Assembly: GCF_000421225.1 (NCBI RefSeq)
Contig: NZ_ATWL01000009.1
Location: forward strand, 104,363-168,362
Reading direction: 5' to 3'
DNA length: 64,000 nucleotides
Source: Ruania albidiflava DSM 18029
Lineage (GTDB): Bacteria > Actinomycetota > Actinomycetes > Actinomycetales > Beutenbergiaceae
Shown: piece after piece, positions 43,411 through 54,137 of the stretch
Position numbering within the stretch: position 1 is the stretch's first letter
Layout of the letters: each line of letters opens with the position of its first letter
Notes under the pieces: generated by a model
Database searches by the model: none
What the model was told of the DNA's origin: nothing
The model's input: the letters and a program-made list of their open reading frames with translations, nothing else
Program-made: the position numbers and the translations under genes

Positions 43411-45705
43411 ATGAATCTGAAGAAGTTGCTGCGTGGTCCGCTGATCTGGATCCTCATCCCGATCATCGTGATCATCGTGAGTTTCCAGCTCATGAGCGGC
43501 GGCGGTGTGCGCGAGATCGACACCTCTGCCGGTCTGGAGCTGCTCCGCGGGGACACTGTGGAGCAGGCGGAGATCACCGACGGCTACCAGAGGGTGAACC
43601 TCACCCTCACCGAGGACTACGTCGCCGAGGACGGCACGAACTACGGCCAGCAGGTCGAGTTCTACTACGTGGCGCCGCAGGCCAGCACCGTGGCCGATGC
43701 CATCGCCGAGAACGACCCCTCCGGCGGCTTCAACTCGGTGGTGCCGCAGACCCCGTGGTGGTCCAGCCTGCTGATGACCATGCTCACCGTGCTGCTGCTG
43801 GTGGGCGTGTTCTGGTTCATCATGTCGCGGATGCAGGGCGGCAACTCCCGCATGATGAACTTCGGCAAGTCGAAGGCCAAGCAGGTCACCAAGGAGACGC
43901 CGAAGGTCACCTTCGCCGACGTCGCCGGTGTGGACGAGGCGGTCGAGGAGCTGGAGGAGATCAAGGACTTCCTCTCCGACCCCTCCCGGTTCCAGGCGGT
44001 CGGGGCGAAGATCCCCAAGGGTGTGCTGCTCTACGGCCCGCCCGGCACCGGCAAGACCCTGATGGCCCGTTCGGTGGCCGGTGAGGCTGGTGTGCCGTTC
44101 TACTCCATCTCCGGCTCGGACTTCGTGGAGATGTTCGTCGGTGTGGGCGCCTCCCGGGTGCGCGACCTGTTCGAGCAGGCGAAGAACAACGCCCCAGCGA
44201 TCATCTTCGTCGACGAGATCGACGCGGTCGGCCGCCAGCGTGGTGCCGGCCTGGGCGGCGGGCACGACGAGCGCGAACAGACGCTGAACCAGCTGCTGGT
44301 GGAGATGGACGGGTTCGACGCGAACACCAACGTGATCCTCATCGCCGCCACCAACCGGCCGGACATCCTCGACCCCGCGTTGCTGCGCCCAGGCCGGTTC
44401 GACCGGCAGATCGCCGTGGAGTCCCCGGACCTGAAGGGCCGCGAGGCGATCCTCAAGGTGCACTCCCAGGGCAAGCCGATGGCCCCGGACGTGGACCTGC
44501 ACGCGATCGCCAAGCGCACCCCGGGGTTCACCGGCGCCGACCTGGCGAACGCGTTGAACGAGGCGGCGTTGCTCACCGCCCGGCAGAACGGCACGGTGAT
44601 CGGCAACTGGGAGCTGGACGAAGCCATCGACCGGGTGATCGCCGGACCGCAGAAGAAGACCCGGGTGATGAACGAGAAGGAGCGCAAGCTCACCGCCTAC
44701 CACGAGGGCGGGCACGCGCTGGTGGCTGCAGCGCTGCGGTACACCGACCCGGTCACCAAGGTGACGATCCTGCCGCGTGGGCGGGCGCTGGGGTACACGA
44801 TGGTGATGCCCGCCGAGGACAAGTACTCCACCACCCGCAACGAGCTGCTCGACCAGCTCGCCTACGCCATGGGCGGACGGGTTGCCGAGGAGATCGTCTT
44901 CCACGACCCGACCACCGGTGCCTCGAACGACATCGAGAAGGCCACTGCCACCGCTCGGAAGATGGTCAAGGAGTTCGGGATGAGCGAACGGGTCGGTGCC
45001 ATCCGGCTCGGTACCCCAGACTCCGAGGTGTTCCTCGGCCGGGACATGGGCCACCCGCGAGAATACTCCGAGGACGTCGCTGGGCTGGTGGACGAGGAGG
45101 TGCGCCGGCTGATCGACTCCGCGCACGACGAGGCCTGGCAGATCCTCAACGAGTACCGGCAGGTGCTGGACGACCTGGCCGCCGAGCTGCTGGAGCGGGA
45201 GACGCTGAACCAGGCCGAGCTGGCCGAGGTGTTCGCCTCAGTGGTCAAGCGTGACCCGCGACCGGTGTGGCTGTCCAGCGAGGACCGGCCGGTCAGCGAC
45301 ATCCCGCCGGTGCAGACCCCGGTGGAGCGCGCCCAGGGTCAGGGCCAGATGGCGCCGCAGGACGAGGCCGCCGCGGCTGGTGACGACACGGTGCCCGGGC
45401 CGGTGGCCCCGGGAGGGGAGCCGGCACCAGGCACGCAGCGACCGCAGGAAGAGCCGGTCGTCGGCCCGTACGACCAGGCCACCAGTCCGCACACCCAGGG
45501 CACGGGTCTGTACGACCAGACCGCCGACGGCGGGGCGCACCCTGGTCAGGTTCCGCACGACGGCGGGGCTCACCCTGGTAGCACCCCCACCCAGGGCTGG
45601 CCTCACCCGGGCGGTGCGAATGCGGGTGAGCCGCACCCGGGTGCGGCGGGACGGGACGAGCCAGGAACCCAGCCGGACGAGCCAGGCTCCCAGGAGCGAC
45701 CGTGA
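43411..45705 (+). CDS. ftsH: ATP-dependent zinc metalloprotease FtsH
   Basis: The 764-residue membrane protease has a first membrane helix ([17 protein letters not shown]), a small external domain, a second helix ([17 protein letters not shown]), the AAA domain with Walker A GPPGTGKT (from residue 209) and second region of homology, and the zinc-protease motif HEGGH (431-435). It degrades unassembled membrane proteins. The ATG at 43411 gives the normal FtsH N-terminus ([10 protein letters not shown]). A 130-residue disordered tail rich in Gly, Pro and His (GAHPG-like repeats) extends beyond the usual end. The stop overlaps folE as GTGA. Confidence 0.96.
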   Translation: MNLKKLLRGPLIWILIPIIVIIVSFQLMSGGGVREIDTSAGLELLRGDTVEQAEITDGYQRVNLTLTEDYVAEDGTNYGQQVEFYYVAPQASTVADAIAENDPSGGFNSVVPQTPWWSSLLMTMLTVLLLVGVFWFIMSRMQGGNSRMMNFGKSKAKQVTKETPKVTFADVAGVDEAVEELEEIKDFLSDPSRFQAVGAKIPKGVLLYGPPGTGKTLMARSVAGEAGVPFYSISGSDFVEMFVGVGASRVRDLFEQAKNNAPAIIFVDEIDAVGRQRGAGLGGGHDEREQTLNQLLVEMDGFDANTNVILIAATNRPDILDPALLRPGRFDRQIAVESPDLKGREAILKVHSQGKPMAPDVDLHAIAKRTPGFTGADLANALNEAALLTARQNGTVIGNWELDEAIDRVIAGPQKKTRVMNEKERKLTAYHEGGHALVAAALRYTDPVTKVTILPRGRALGYTMVMPAEDKYSTTRNELLDQLAYAMGGRVAEEIVFHDPTTGASNDIEKATATARKMVKEFGMSERVGAIRLGTPDSEVFLGRDMGHPREYSEDVAGLVDEEVRRLIDSAHDEAWQILNEYRQVLDDLAAELLERETLNQAELAEVFASVVKRDPRPVWLSSEDRPVSDIPPVQTPVERAQGQGQMAPQDEAAAAGDDTVPGPVAPGGEPAPGTQRPQEEPVVGPYDQATSPHTQGTGLYDQTADGGAHPGQVPHDGGAHPGSTPTQGWPHPGGANAGEPHPGAAGRDEPGTQPDEPGSQERP

Positions 45706-46328
45706 CCGACCACGTGCCCACGAGGGAACGAGACGCAGGCGCCCCGGACGGTGCCGTGGAGCGCGCGTACGACTCCGCCGGGGTCGAGCGGGCCGTGCGC
45801 GAGCTGCTCCGGGCCGTGGGGGAGGACCCGGACCGGCCCGGGCTGCGGGACACCCCGGCACGGATGGCACGTTCCTACGCGGAGATCTTCTCCGGGTTGC
45901 GCCAGGACCCCGAGGACGTGGTGCAGACCTTCTTCGACATCGACCACGAAGAGATGGTGATCGTCCGGGACATCGAGGTCTACTCCACCTGCGAGCACCA
46001 CCTGCTGCCGTTCCACGGGGTCGCGCACGTGGGCTACATCCCCTCCGAGGCCGGTACGGTCACCGGGCTGAGCAAGCTCGCCCGGCTGGTCGACGTCTAC
46101 GCCAAGCGCCCCCAGGTGCAGGAGCGGCTCACCACCCAGGTCGCCGATGCCCTCGTGCGGCTGCTGGACGCCCGCGGGGTGATCGTGGTGGTCGAGTGCG
46201 AGCACCTGTGCATGTCGATGCGCGGAGTGCGCAAACCGGGTTCTCGCACGGTGACCTCCGCCGTCCGCGGCATGATGCGCAACAGTGCCACCCGCGCCGA
46301 GGCGATGAGCCTCATCGCCCGGAGCTGA
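45702..46328 (+). CDS. folE: GTP cyclohydrolase I
   Basis: The 208-residue enzyme opens GTP to dihydroneopterin triphosphate, the first step of folate synthesis. Zinc ligands lie in [12 protein letters not shown] and [12 protein letters not shown], and the substrate motif [11 protein letters not shown] is present. The GTG start overlaps ftsH by 4 bases. It is first in a folE-folP-folB/K series. Confidence 0.97.
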   Translation: MTDHVPTRERDAGAPDGAVERAYDSAGVERAVRELLRAVGEDPDRPGLRDTPARMARSYAEIFSGLRQDPEDVVQTFFDIDHEEMVIVRDIEVYSTCEHHLLPFHGVAHVGYIPSEAGTVTGLSKLARLVDVYAKRPQVQERLTTQVADALVRLLDARGVIVVVECEHLCMSMRGVRKPGSRTVTSAVRGMMRNSATRAEAMSLIARS

Positions 46329-46355
46329 GCGAACCGACGCGGATAGGGTGGTCGG

Positions 46356-47180
46356 GTGACCTCGAGGACGCTGGTGATGGGGGTGGTCAACGTGACCCCC
46401 GACTCCTTCAGCGACGGCGGTCAGTGGTTCGAGACCGACGTCGCCATCGCCCATGGACGCACCCTGTTGGAACAGGGGGCAGACATCGTCGACGTCGGCG
46501 GTGAGTCCACCCGGCCCGGCGCCCAGCGGGTCGCCCAGGACGAGGAGATCGACCGGGTGCTGCCGGTGGTGCAGGCGCTGGTCGCCGGTGGTGCTCAGGT
46601 GAGCGTGGACACGATGCGCGCAGCGGTCGCGGATGCGGCGCTGCAGGCCGGGGCGACGGTCATCAACGACGTCTCCGGTGGGCTGGCCGATCCGGACCTG
46701 CCCGCGGTGGTCGCCGAGCGGGGCAGCCGGTACGTGGTCTCGCACTGGCGCGGTCACTCCGATGTGATGACCGACCGTGCGGTGTACGCCGACGTCACCG
46801 GTGAGGTGCTCGCCGAGCTGGGCGACCGGGTGGCGGCGCTGCGGGCGGACGGGGTGCGCGCCGAGCAGATCGTGCTCGACCCGGGACTGGGCTTTGCGAA
46901 GGACGCCGAGCACAACTGGCGACTGCTCGCCGACCTGGACCAGCTGGTCGCCCTCGGCCACCCGGTGCTGATCGGAGCGTCCCGGAAGCGGTTCCTGGGC
47001 CAGCTGCTGGCCGAGGCCGGCTCGGAGTCCATGCCGGCGTTCCGAGACCGAGCCACCGCAGCGGTGAGCGCACTGGCCGCAGCCAAGGGCGTGTGGGCGG
47101 TGCGCGTGCACGACGTGGCCGGTAGCGTCGACGCCATCAGGGTGGCCCAGGCATGGCGGGAGGCTGAGAATGAACGATGA
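46356..47180 (+). CDS. folP: Dihydropteroate synthase
   Basis: The 274-residue TIM-barrel enzyme condenses p-aminobenzoate with dihydropterin pyrophosphate. It shows GVVNVTPDSFSDGG at the N-terminus, GGESTRPGA, DVSGG and the C-terminal RVHDV. The GTG start lies 6 bases after the -10-like TAGGGT (46344-46349), suggesting its own leaderless transcript despite following folE closely. The 3' end overlaps the folB/K gene by 11 bases. Confidence 0.96.
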   Translation: MTSRTLVMGVVNVTPDSFSDGGQWFETDVAIAHGRTLLEQGADIVDVGGESTRPGAQRVAQDEEIDRVLPVVQALVAGGAQVSVDTMRAAVADAALQAGATVINDVSGGLADPDLPAVVAERGSRYVVSHWRGHSDVMTDRAVYADVTGEVLAELGDRVAALRADGVRAEQIVLDPGLGFAKDAEHNWRLLADLDQLVALGHPVLIGASRKRFLGQLLAEAGSESMPAFRDRATAAVSALAAAKGVWAVRVHDVAGSVDAIRVAQAWREAENER

Positions 47181-48879
47181 CACATCCACGGCAGACGGCT
47201 CGGCGAGCCTCGACCAGATCCGGCTCACCGGGCTGGGCGGGATCGGCTACCACGGTGTGCTCCCCGACGAACGGCGCGACGGTCAACCGTTCCTCGCCGA
47301 CCTGGTGCTGGCGGTGGACACCCGGGCGGCAGCCCTCGGTGACGACCTGACCCGTACCGTCAACTACGCCGAGGTCGCCCAGCAGGTGGTGGCGGTGATC
47401 GAGGGGGAGCCGGTGAACCTCCTCGAGACCCTCGCCGGCCGGATCGCCGCGGTCGCGCTCGCCTACGAGCCCGTGCACGCCGTCACGGTCACCGTGCACA
47501 AGCCCGAGGCACCGGTCGGGGTGCCGTTCACCGACGTGGAGGTGACCGTCACCCGCACCCGCGCCGACGAGCTGCCCGCCCTGGGTGCGGCGGCACCGGA
47601 GGAACCAGTGGGCGCCGAGGCCGCCCCGGCTGTGCTGCCCGCCGCCGTGCCACCGGCACCGGTGCCCGAGCACGTCGAGCCCGAGCCCGCTGAACCGGAG
47701 CCGGCAGCCGCCGCAGGAACGGACCTGCACGCCGCACCGGACCAGCCGGTGCCGGTGGTCATCGCCCTCGGCGGGAACATCGGCGACGTGCGCGCCACGC
47801 TCCGGGCGGTCGTCTCCGACCTTCGCGCCATGCCGGGCCTGACCGTCCAGGAGGTCTCCCCGCTGGCGCGCACCGCGCCGGTGCTGGCCCCGGACGCGGT
47901 CGCCCAGCCGGACTTCCTGAACGCCGTGGTGCTCGCCACCACCACGATGGCCCCGATGGCGCTGCTGCAGGCGCTGCAGGAGCTGGAGAACGCCTACGGC
48001 CGGCGCCGGACGGTGACCTGGGGGGAACGTACCCTCGACCTGGACCTGATCGTCTACGACGGCGTCACCTCCACCGACCCCGACCTCTCCCTGCCGCACC
48101 CGCGCGCCAGTGAGCGCGCCTTCGTCCTGGTGCCCTGGGCGCAGGCGGACCCGGACGCGTTCCTGCCCGGTCTGGGGGGCGGGCCGGTGGCCTCGCTCGC
48201 AGAGACGGCACCGGACCGAGGTGGGGTGCGCTGGTTGGCCTTGGACTGGCTGGAGGAGCCCGTCCGGCCTGCCCCCGCCCCCGGGCCGCCTGCTGTGCCA
48301 CCGGCTGACCAGAGCGTTGCGGATCCCGCTGACAGCGGCGCCGGGGCGGGGGAAGCAGCCCCCGACGTCTCGGGCGAGGCCGCGGACCCGGCGGGTGCGG
48401 ACCCGGCGGCCGCTGCCGCTGCGGAGCAGGCCGGACCAGTCGGTGCGCACACCGGCACTGCCGCCAGCCAGGAGAGCCTCGAGGACCTCGAGCTGCTCGC
48501 CCACGGTGACGCCGAACCGGAGCACGCAGAGCCTGCTGCGCCGCCGGTCCGACCCGGGCGCGCCAGCTTCCCACCTGCTGTGCCCCCCGAGCCGGCTGCG
48601 GCCCAGGACCCGGACCGCGAGGACCAGGCGCCCACCCACGACCCGGACGTAGATCCCGCAGGGGCCGGCGGTCCCGACCCCGCGGACGCCGGGTCGGACC
48701 CGCAGGAGGCCGATCCCCACCCGGCCGAAGAGGACTGGTTCGACTCCGCGCCCGGCGGTGGGCAGGACCCGTCCGAGCCGGGGGAGCCGGACCTGCCCTG
48801 GGCTGTTCCGCAGGAGGAGAGCGAGACCCCCCGCATGGCGCCGAAGTGGCAGCCGCTGCGCCGACACACCGACACCTGA
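47170..48879 (+). CDS. Fused dihydroneopterin aldolase and hydroxymethyldihydropterin pyrophosphokinase with acidic tail
   Basis: This 569-residue protein joins two successive folate enzymes. Residues 10-135 are FolB (IRLTGLGGIGYHGVLPDE, NLLETLAGRIA). A Pro/Ala/Glu linker of about 55 residues follows. Residues 195-365 are FolK (VIALGGNIGDVRATL, GRRRTVTWGERTLDLDLIVYD, PHPRASERAFVLVPW). The last 200 residues are an acidic, Ala/Pro-rich low-complexity tail ending RMAPKWQPLRRHTDT, unlike either family. The ATG overlaps folP. In mycobacteria folB and folK are separate adjacent genes. Confidence 0.93.
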   Translation: MNDDTSTADGSASLDQIRLTGLGGIGYHGVLPDERRDGQPFLADLVLAVDTRAAALGDDLTRTVNYAEVAQQVVAVIEGEPVNLLETLAGRIAAVALAYEPVHAVTVTVHKPEAPVGVPFTDVEVTVTRTRADELPALGAAAPEEPVGAEAAPAVLPAAVPPAPVPEHVEPEPAEPEPAAAAGTDLHAAPDQPVPVVIALGGNIGDVRATLRAVVSDLRAMPGLTVQEVSPLARTAPVLAPDAVAQPDFLNAVVLATTTMAPMALLQALQELENAYGRRRTVTWGERTLDLDLIVYDGVTSTDPDLSLPHPRASERAFVLVPWAQADPDAFLPGLGGGPVASLAETAPDRGGVRWLALDWLEEPVRPAPAPGPPAVPPADQSVADPADSGAGAGEAAPDVSGEAADPAGADPAAAAAAEQAGPVGAHTGTAASQESLEDLELLAHGDAEPEHAEPAAPPVRPGRASFPPAVPPEPAAAQDPDREDQAPTHDPDVDPAGAGGPDPADAGSDPQEADPHPAEEDWFDSAPGGGQDPSEPGEPDLPWAVPQEESETPRMAPKWQPLRRHTDT

Positions 48880-49364
48880 TGGCACGGCTGCGCTGGTCGA
48901 CGCTCGGTGCGGTGACCATCGTCGTCGGCACCCTCTCCGCGGTCGGTCTGCGCTGGTGGACCACCCGCGGACATGTGCCGGTCACGGTCCCGCTGCTGCT
49001 CGCCGGGGTGCTGCTCGCCCTCGCTGCACTGGTGCTCGTCTTCGGCCTGCGGGTGCGGCGGGACGTGCGCGACCAGACGCTCGACGACCCCGTGGGTGCC
49101 AGCCGCGTGCTGGTCCTCGGGCAGGCTGCCGCCATCACCGCTGCGATCCACGTGGGCTACCTGCTCGCCCAGCTCGGCCTGGCGCTGCCCCGGTGGGACG
49201 CACCGGAGCCGCGGGCACAGGTCCTGCGGGTGCTGACCTGCCTGGTCGCGGCCGGCGCGCTCGGTGCGGCGGGCATGCTCACCCAACACTTCTGCCGGGT
49301 GCCGCCGGACGACGAGGACGAGGACCAGGACTCCGGCGACCACCGGCCGGGCGCCACAGCCTGA
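48879..49364 (+). CDS. DUF3180 family membrane protein
   Basis: This 161-residue protein has four predicted membrane helices (LGAVTIVVGTLSAVGLRWW, TVPLLLAGVLLALAALVLVF, VLGQAAAITAAIHVGYLLA, VLTCLVAAGALGAAGML) and an acidic tail. It corresponds to the small membrane protein that follows folK throughout actinobacteria; its function is unknown. The ATG shares a base with the previous stop. Confidence 0.85.
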   Translation: MARLRWSTLGAVTIVVGTLSAVGLRWWTTRGHVPVTVPLLLAGVLLALAALVLVFGLRVRRDVRDQTLDDPVGASRVLVLGQAAAITAAIHVGYLLAQLGLALPRWDAPEPRAQVLRVLTCLVAAGALGAAGMLTQHFCRVPPDDEDEDQDSGDHRPGATA

Positions 49365-49436
49365 CCGGAGGTTCGCCGCAGGGGACGTCGCTGCACAGTT
49401 GACGCGGACCACGGGGCTGTCCGTCAGAATGGGGGT

Positions 49437-49925
49437 ATGGACTCCGACGCAGCGTTCGACCTGGACGGGATCACCTGGCGGCCTGTCTCACCCAAGCTCG
49501 CCCCGGTGCGGGTGACGATCGCCGTGATCGCGCTCGGTCTGCCGCTGCTGGCGGGCCTGGTGCTGGCGATCATCTTCGGCGGCTGGGTGTGGACCGCGCC
49601 CGCGGTGGTGGCTCTGCTGCTGGTGTGGGTGCTCTGGCTGGTGCCCCGCCAGGTCCGGGCGATCGGGTATGTCGAGCTGGACGAGGACCTGCTGATCCGC
49701 AAGGGGGTGATGTTCCGCTCGCTGGTGGTGGTGCCCTACGGGCGGATGCAGTACGTGGAGGTGCAGGCCGGCCCGGTGGCCCGCTCCCGCGGGATCGCCC
49801 ACGTACAGCTGCACACCGCCTCCGCCCAGTCCGACGCCTCGATCCCCGGTCTGCCGGAGGCCGAGGCGGCCCGGTTGCGGGACCAGCTCTCCGCCCAGGG
49901 TGAAGCACGGCTGGCCGGCCTGTGA
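49437..49925 (+). CDS. Bacterial PH-domain membrane protein (small subunit-like)
   Basis: The 162-residue protein has two N-terminal membrane helices (residues 24-65) and one bacterial PH-like domain (bPH_2/DUF304) with RAIGYVELDEDLLIRKG and VVVPYGRMQYVEVQAGPVAR. Its function is unknown; pairs of such proteins are common in Gram-positive bacteria. CAGAAT ends 6 bases before the ATG, suggesting a leaderless mRNA. The stop overlaps the larger PH protein as GTGA. Confidence 0.85.
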   Translation: MDSDAAFDLDGITWRPVSPKLAPVRVTIAVIALGLPLLAGLVLAIIFGGWVWTAPAVVALLLVWVLWLVPRQVRAIGYVELDEDLLIRKGVMFRSLVVVPYGRMQYVEVQAGPVARSRGIAHVQLHTASAQSDASIPGLPEAEAARLRDQLSAQGEARLAGL

Positions 49926-51640
49926 GCACGCCCCACCCCGGGCCCGGCGAACACCCGGCCGACCCGCCCCCACCCCCACCCGGGGCGCCACCCCCGCGTC
50001 CGGGCACGGGCACTGTGGATGCCGATGGGGTCCAGTGGCACCGCGTGCACCGGGTCACGCCGGTGCTGAATGCCTGGAAGGTCGCCGCCGCGTTGTTCGC
50101 GATCTTCGTCTGGCAGTACAGCGACACCGTCGGCCAGCTGGACCTGCCGGTCGCCCAGGTCCTGCTCATCATCCTCGGGGTGCTCGTCGTCGGGTCGCTG
50201 ATCGGTCTCGGCTTCTCCACGCTCGCCTGGTCACGGACCAAGTACGGACTCTCCGACGAGAGCGTGTTCCTGCACTCGGGCATCCTGTTCCGTCAGCAGC
50301 GGCACGTACGCCTGGACCGGATGCAGACCGTGGACGTGACCCAGCCGCTGCTCGCCCGCATCACCGGCTTCGCGGCGCTGAAGATCGAGAGTGCCGGCGG
50401 AGCCGGATCCAACCTCACCCTGCAGTTCCTGCGGGAAGAGACTGCGCAGCAGCTGCGCAACGACCTGCTCGCGCGTGCGGCCGGGCTGCGGCTCGGGCGC
50501 GCACCGGCGGGCCCCGTAGCAGCCTCCACCGCCGCCGGGGCGGGTCCGGGTGCAGCGGCAGCAGGGGCGCCTGGCGGACCCGCCGCCCCGGAGGCACCCG
50601 AGCGTGCCGTGCTCGGGCTCACTGCTGCCCGGCTGCTCGGCTCGCTCGCGCTGTCCTTCGGGATCGTCCTGATCAGCCTGTTCTTCCTCGGGCTGCTGGT
50701 GGTGGTCATCGTCACCCAGAACATCGGACCGTTGTTCGCCGTCGGTGCCCCGGTCCTGGGTGCCGCCGCGTACTGGTGGGGCCGGTTCGCCGGCGAGTTC
50801 TCCTTCCGGGTGGCCACCTCGCCGGACGGTATCCGGGTACGCCAGGGGCTGTTGGAGACCAAGGCCCGCACCATTCCCCCGGGCCGGGTGCAGGCCGTCC
50901 GGTTCGCCCAGCCGCTGATGTGGCGGATCAAGGGCTGGTGGCGGATCAGCGTGAACATCGCCGGTTACGGACCGGAGGAGACCACCGGTACGGTGCTCTA
51001 CCCGGTCGCGACCGAGGCAGAGGCTGCACAGCTGCTCTACCTGGTCCAGCCCGACCTGGGCACCGACCGCCCGCTGGACCTGCTGCACACCGGTCTGGTG
51101 GGTACCGCAGACGCCGAGGGGTTCGTCACCACCCCGCGCCGTGCCCGGTGGCTCGACCCACTGATCTGGCGCCGCAACGGCTATCGGCTCACCGACACCG
51201 CCACCTTGCTGCGCACCGGCCGTTGGTGGCGCTCGCTGATCGTGGTGCCGCACGAACGCGTGCAGTCCCTCGGCATGGAGCAGGGGCCGCTCGCCCGCAG
51301 GCTCCACCTGGCCGACATCGCCCTGCACTCCACACCCGGCCCGATCATGCCCCGGGTCGGCCACCTCGACCTGGGCGTGGCACGCGACCTGCTGCGCGAC
51401 CTGACCGAGCGCGCCCGACGTGCCCGGCACAGCGCCGGTCCGGAACGCTGGATGGAGAGCAGCCAGCCCCCGGCCGCCGCGGCCGGGCCGTCAGATGCGG
51501 CCGCGCTCCGGGCGAGCTACGGCGGCATCCTGCCCTCCCCGGGCCTCCCGGAGGCACCGGCCTCCCGGGAGGAAGGATCCCGGTCAGGACCACCGGCGGA
51601 GCCGCAGGCGACGGAGCACCCGCAGGCACGGGACGACTAG
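49922..51640 (+). CDS. Multi-domain bacterial PH-domain membrane protein
   Basis: This 572-residue protein has a proline-rich N-terminus, four or so membrane helices (around 55-110 and 225-285) and three PH-like modules: YGLSDESVFLHSGILFRQQR with VRLDRMQTVDV, then FRVATSPDGIRVRQGLLETK with IPPGRVQAVRF, and a third NGYRLTDTATLLRTGRWWRS with VVPHERVQSLGMEQGPL. It is the partner of the preceding small PH protein and overlaps it by 4 bases. The role is unknown. Confidence 0.85.
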   Translation: MSTPHPGPGEHPADPPPPPPGAPPPRPGTGTVDADGVQWHRVHRVTPVLNAWKVAAALFAIFVWQYSDTVGQLDLPVAQVLLIILGVLVVGSLIGLGFSTLAWSRTKYGLSDESVFLHSGILFRQQRHVRLDRMQTVDVTQPLLARITGFAALKIESAGGAGSNLTLQFLREETAQQLRNDLLARAAGLRLGRAPAGPVAASTAAGAGPGAAAAGAPGGPAAPEAPERAVLGLTAARLLGSLALSFGIVLISLFFLGLLVVVIVTQNIGPLFAVGAPVLGAAAYWWGRFAGEFSFRVATSPDGIRVRQGLLETKARTIPPGRVQAVRFAQPLMWRIKGWWRISVNIAGYGPEETTGTVLYPVATEAEAAQLLYLVQPDLGTDRPLDLLHTGLVGTADAEGFVTTPRRARWLDPLIWRRNGYRLTDTATLLRTGRWWRSLIVVPHERVQSLGMEQGPLARRLHLADIALHSTPGPIMPRVGHLDLGVARDLLRDLTERARRARHSAGPERWMESSQPPAAAAGPSDAAALRASYGGILPSPGLPEAPASREEGSRSGPPAEPQATEHPQARDD

Positions 51641-51694
51641 GCACCCGACCCGGCCCTTGCCAGGACGTGCGTCGAGTGCGCCACAATAGCCCCC

Positions 51695-53674
51695 GTGTCT
51701 TCCCGCCCAGGCCGCCTCGGAGTTGGTGTCGTCGGCGCCGGCCGTGTCGGTGCCGTGCTCGCCAACGCCCTGCGCTCCACCGGTCACGCGATCGTCGGTG
51801 TCAGTGCCACCTCGCAGGACTCCCGGGACCGGGCCGATGCGCTGCTGCCCGGGGTACCGGTGCTCGAGGTTCCCGAGGTCGTCGAACGTAGCGAGCTGGT
51901 GCTGCTCACCGTGCCGGACGACGTGCTCGGCGAGCTGGTCGCCGGCCTGGCCACCCTCGGTGCCTTCCAACCCGGCCAGCTGCTGGTGCACACCGCCGGG
52001 CGCTACGGCGTGCAGGTGCTCGCCCCGGCCCGCGCCCGCGGTGCTATCCCGCTGGCGATCCACCCCGCGATGACCTTCACCGGGACCAGCGTGGACCTGG
52101 GCCGTCTGGTCGGTGCCCCGTTCGCGGTCACCGCTGACGCGCCGGTGCTGCCCATCGCCCAGGCGCTCGTCGTGGAGATCGGCGGAGAACCGGTGGTGCT
52201 CGAGGAGTCCGGCCGCGGCCTCTACCATGCCGCCCTCGCTCACGGCGCGAACCACCTGGTCACCCTCACCAGCCAGGCGATCCGGGTGCTCGAGACCGCC
52301 GGCGTCCCCGACGGCGGCAGCCTCCTGACCCCACTGCTCACCGCAGCCCTGGACGGTGCGCTGCGCGGCGGGGAGACCAACCTCACCGGCCCGATCGTGC
52401 GCGGGGACGCAGGCACCGTCGCCGAGCACGTCACGACGCTGGCCCAGCTCGCCTCCGCCCACCCCGAGCTCGCGGACGTGCCGACCAGCTACCACGCCCT
52501 GGCACGAGCGACTGTGCAGCGTGCACTGGCCCGGCAGCGGATCCACGAGACCCAGGCGGCCGCGCTGCTGGACGTGCTCACCAGCTCCGCCCAGCCGGGC
52601 CCGACCGCGCCGCACCCCCACGCAGCGGCCAGCGCCGCCCTGCCCGCCCCGGCGGGCAGCGACCAGGCCGGTGCTGGCCTGACCGCTACGGCCGGTGCGG
52701 AAGCAGAGGAGGGGAGGCCCGCCGTCGTGCACACCACCAGCGAGCTACGCACGGTGCGCTCGAGCTGGCAGGGGAGCACCGCCGTCGTGATGACCATGGG
52801 TGCCCTGCACGCCGGGCACCTCGCCCTGGTGCGCCATGCGCGCACCGTGGCCGACCACGTGGTCGTGACCATCTTCGTCAACCCGTTGCAGTTCGGAGCG
52901 GGGGAGGACCTGGACCGCTATCCGCGCACCCTCGAGGCCGACGTGCGCGACCTCACCGGAGAAGGGGTGGACCTGGTCTTCGCACCCACTGCGGCACAGA
53001 TGTACCCCGACGGCGAACCGCAGGTCTGGGTGCGTGCCGGCACCATGGGCTCCGTGCTGGAGGGGGCGCAGCGCCCAGGTCACTTCGACGGCATGCTCAC
53101 CGTGGTGAACAAGCTGCTGCACCTCACCGGCCCGGACGTGGCGGTGTTCGGCCAGAAGGACGCCCAACAGCTCGCCCTGGTCCGGCGGATGGTGGCCGAT
53201 ACCAACCTGCCGGTGCGCATCGAGGCGGTGCCGACCGTGCGCGAGGCGGACGGTCTGGCACTGTCCAGCCGGAACGTCTACCTCGACGACGTGGAGCGAG
53301 AAGCCGCGCTGGTGCTCTCCCGTACCGTGGCCGCCGCCGAACGCGCCGGCGCCCAGGGGCTGGACGCCGACCAGGTGCGCACCGCCGCCCGGGCGGTGAT
53401 GGCCGAGGCCGACCCGGCGGTGGCAGCTGCGCCCGGCCTCGACGGGAACATCGAGGCCGCCGACGCCGTTGTACCAGGGTCGGATGGGGTGAGCATGGTC
53501 ACCTGTGACTACCTCGAGCTCGTCGATGAGGGCACTATGGAACCAGTACCAGCACAGCGCCGCAGCGGCACCGCGCTGCTCGTGACCGCCGCACACGTGG
53601 GCCGCACCCGGCTGCTGGACAATGCGATCGTGCGCTGGCCGGAGGCCGGCGAGCCAGTGGGAGAGAAGTCATGA
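51695..53674 (+). CDS. panC: Fusion of Rossmann-like/DUF2520 protein with pantothenate synthetase
   Basis: The 659-residue chain has an N-terminal NAD(P)-binding Rossmann fold ([18 protein letters not shown]) plus a DUF2520 helical domain ([22 protein letters not shown]; to about residue 310), a 35-residue linker, then full-length PanC ([36 protein letters not shown]). PanC ligates pantoate and beta-alanine. In mycobacteria the two parts are separate neighbouring genes. An in-frame GTG at 52727 with a strong GGAGGGGAGG site upstream sits exactly where PanC would begin (MHTTSELR), so free PanC of 315 residues may also be made. The full-length GTG start is 7 bases after CACAAT (leaderless). panD overlaps its stop. 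Confidence 0.93.
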   Translation: MSSRPGRLGVGVVGAGRVGAVLANALRSTGHAIVGVSATSQDSRDRADALLPGVPVLEVPEVVERSELVLLTVPDDVLGELVAGLATLGAFQPGQLLVHTAGRYGVQVLAPARARGAIPLAIHPAMTFTGTSVDLGRLVGAPFAVTADAPVLPIAQALVVEIGGEPVVLEESGRGLYHAALAHGANHLVTLTSQAIRVLETAGVPDGGSLLTPLLTAALDGALRGGETNLTGPIVRGDAGTVAEHVTTLAQLASAHPELADVPTSYHALARATVQRALARQRIHETQAAALLDVLTSSAQPGPTAPHPHAAASAALPAPAGSDQAGAGLTATAGAEAEEGRPAVVHTTSELRTVRSSWQGSTAVVMTMGALHAGHLALVRHARTVADHVVVTIFVNPLQFGAGEDLDRYPRTLEADVRDLTGEGVDLVFAPTAAQMYPDGEPQVWVRAGTMGSVLEGAQRPGHFDGMLTVVNKLLHLTGPDVAVFGQKDAQQLALVRRMVADTNLPVRIEAVPTVREADGLALSSRNVYLDDVEREAALVLSRTVAAAERAGAQGLDADQVRTAARAVMAEADPAVAAAPGLDGNIEAADAVVPGSDGVSMVTCDYLELVDEGTMEPVPAQRRSGTALLVTAAHVGRTRLLDNAIVRWPEAGEPVGEKS

Positions 53675-54102
53675 CCAGCCTGATGCGCCCGATGATGGTG
53701 GGCAAGATCCACCGCGCCACGGTGACGCAGGCCGACCTGCACTACGTCGGCTCGATCACCATCGACGCCGACCTGCTCGCCGCCGCCGACCTGCTCGAGG
53801 GTCAGCAGGTGGACGTCGTGGACATCACCAACGGCTCCCGGCTGACCACCTATGCCATCGCCGGGGAAGCAGGCTCGGGTGAGGTGTGCATCAACGGAGC
53901 CGCCGCGCACCTGGTGCACCCCGGCGACCTGGTGATCATCATCGCCTACGGGTTGATGTCCGACGCCGAAGCACGCAGCTACGACCCGCACGTGGTGCAC
54001 GTGGACGCCGAGAACCGGATCCGCGAGCTCGGTACCGACCCGGGCGCCGTGCCCACCGGGAGCGGGCTGGCCAGTGCAGCGGTCGGCTGGCACAGCGCCT
54101 GA
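53671..54102 (+). CDS. panD: Aspartate 1-decarboxylase
   Basis: The 143-residue pyruvoyl enzyme makes beta-alanine for pantothenate. The self-cleavage site is the Gly-Ser of [25 protein letters not shown] and [21 protein letters not shown] are conserved. It overlaps panC by 4 bases, giving a coupled panC-panD unit. Confidence 0.96.
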   Translation: MTSLMRPMMVGKIHRATVTQADLHYVGSITIDADLLAAADLLEGQQVDVVDITNGSRLTTYAIAGEAGSGEVCINGAAAHLVHPGDLVIIIAYGLMSDAEARSYDPHVVHVDAENRIRELGTDPGAVPTGSGLASAAVGWHSA

Positions 54103-54137
54103 AGCGACCTGCGCTGCGGTGATCGTACGATTGAGGG

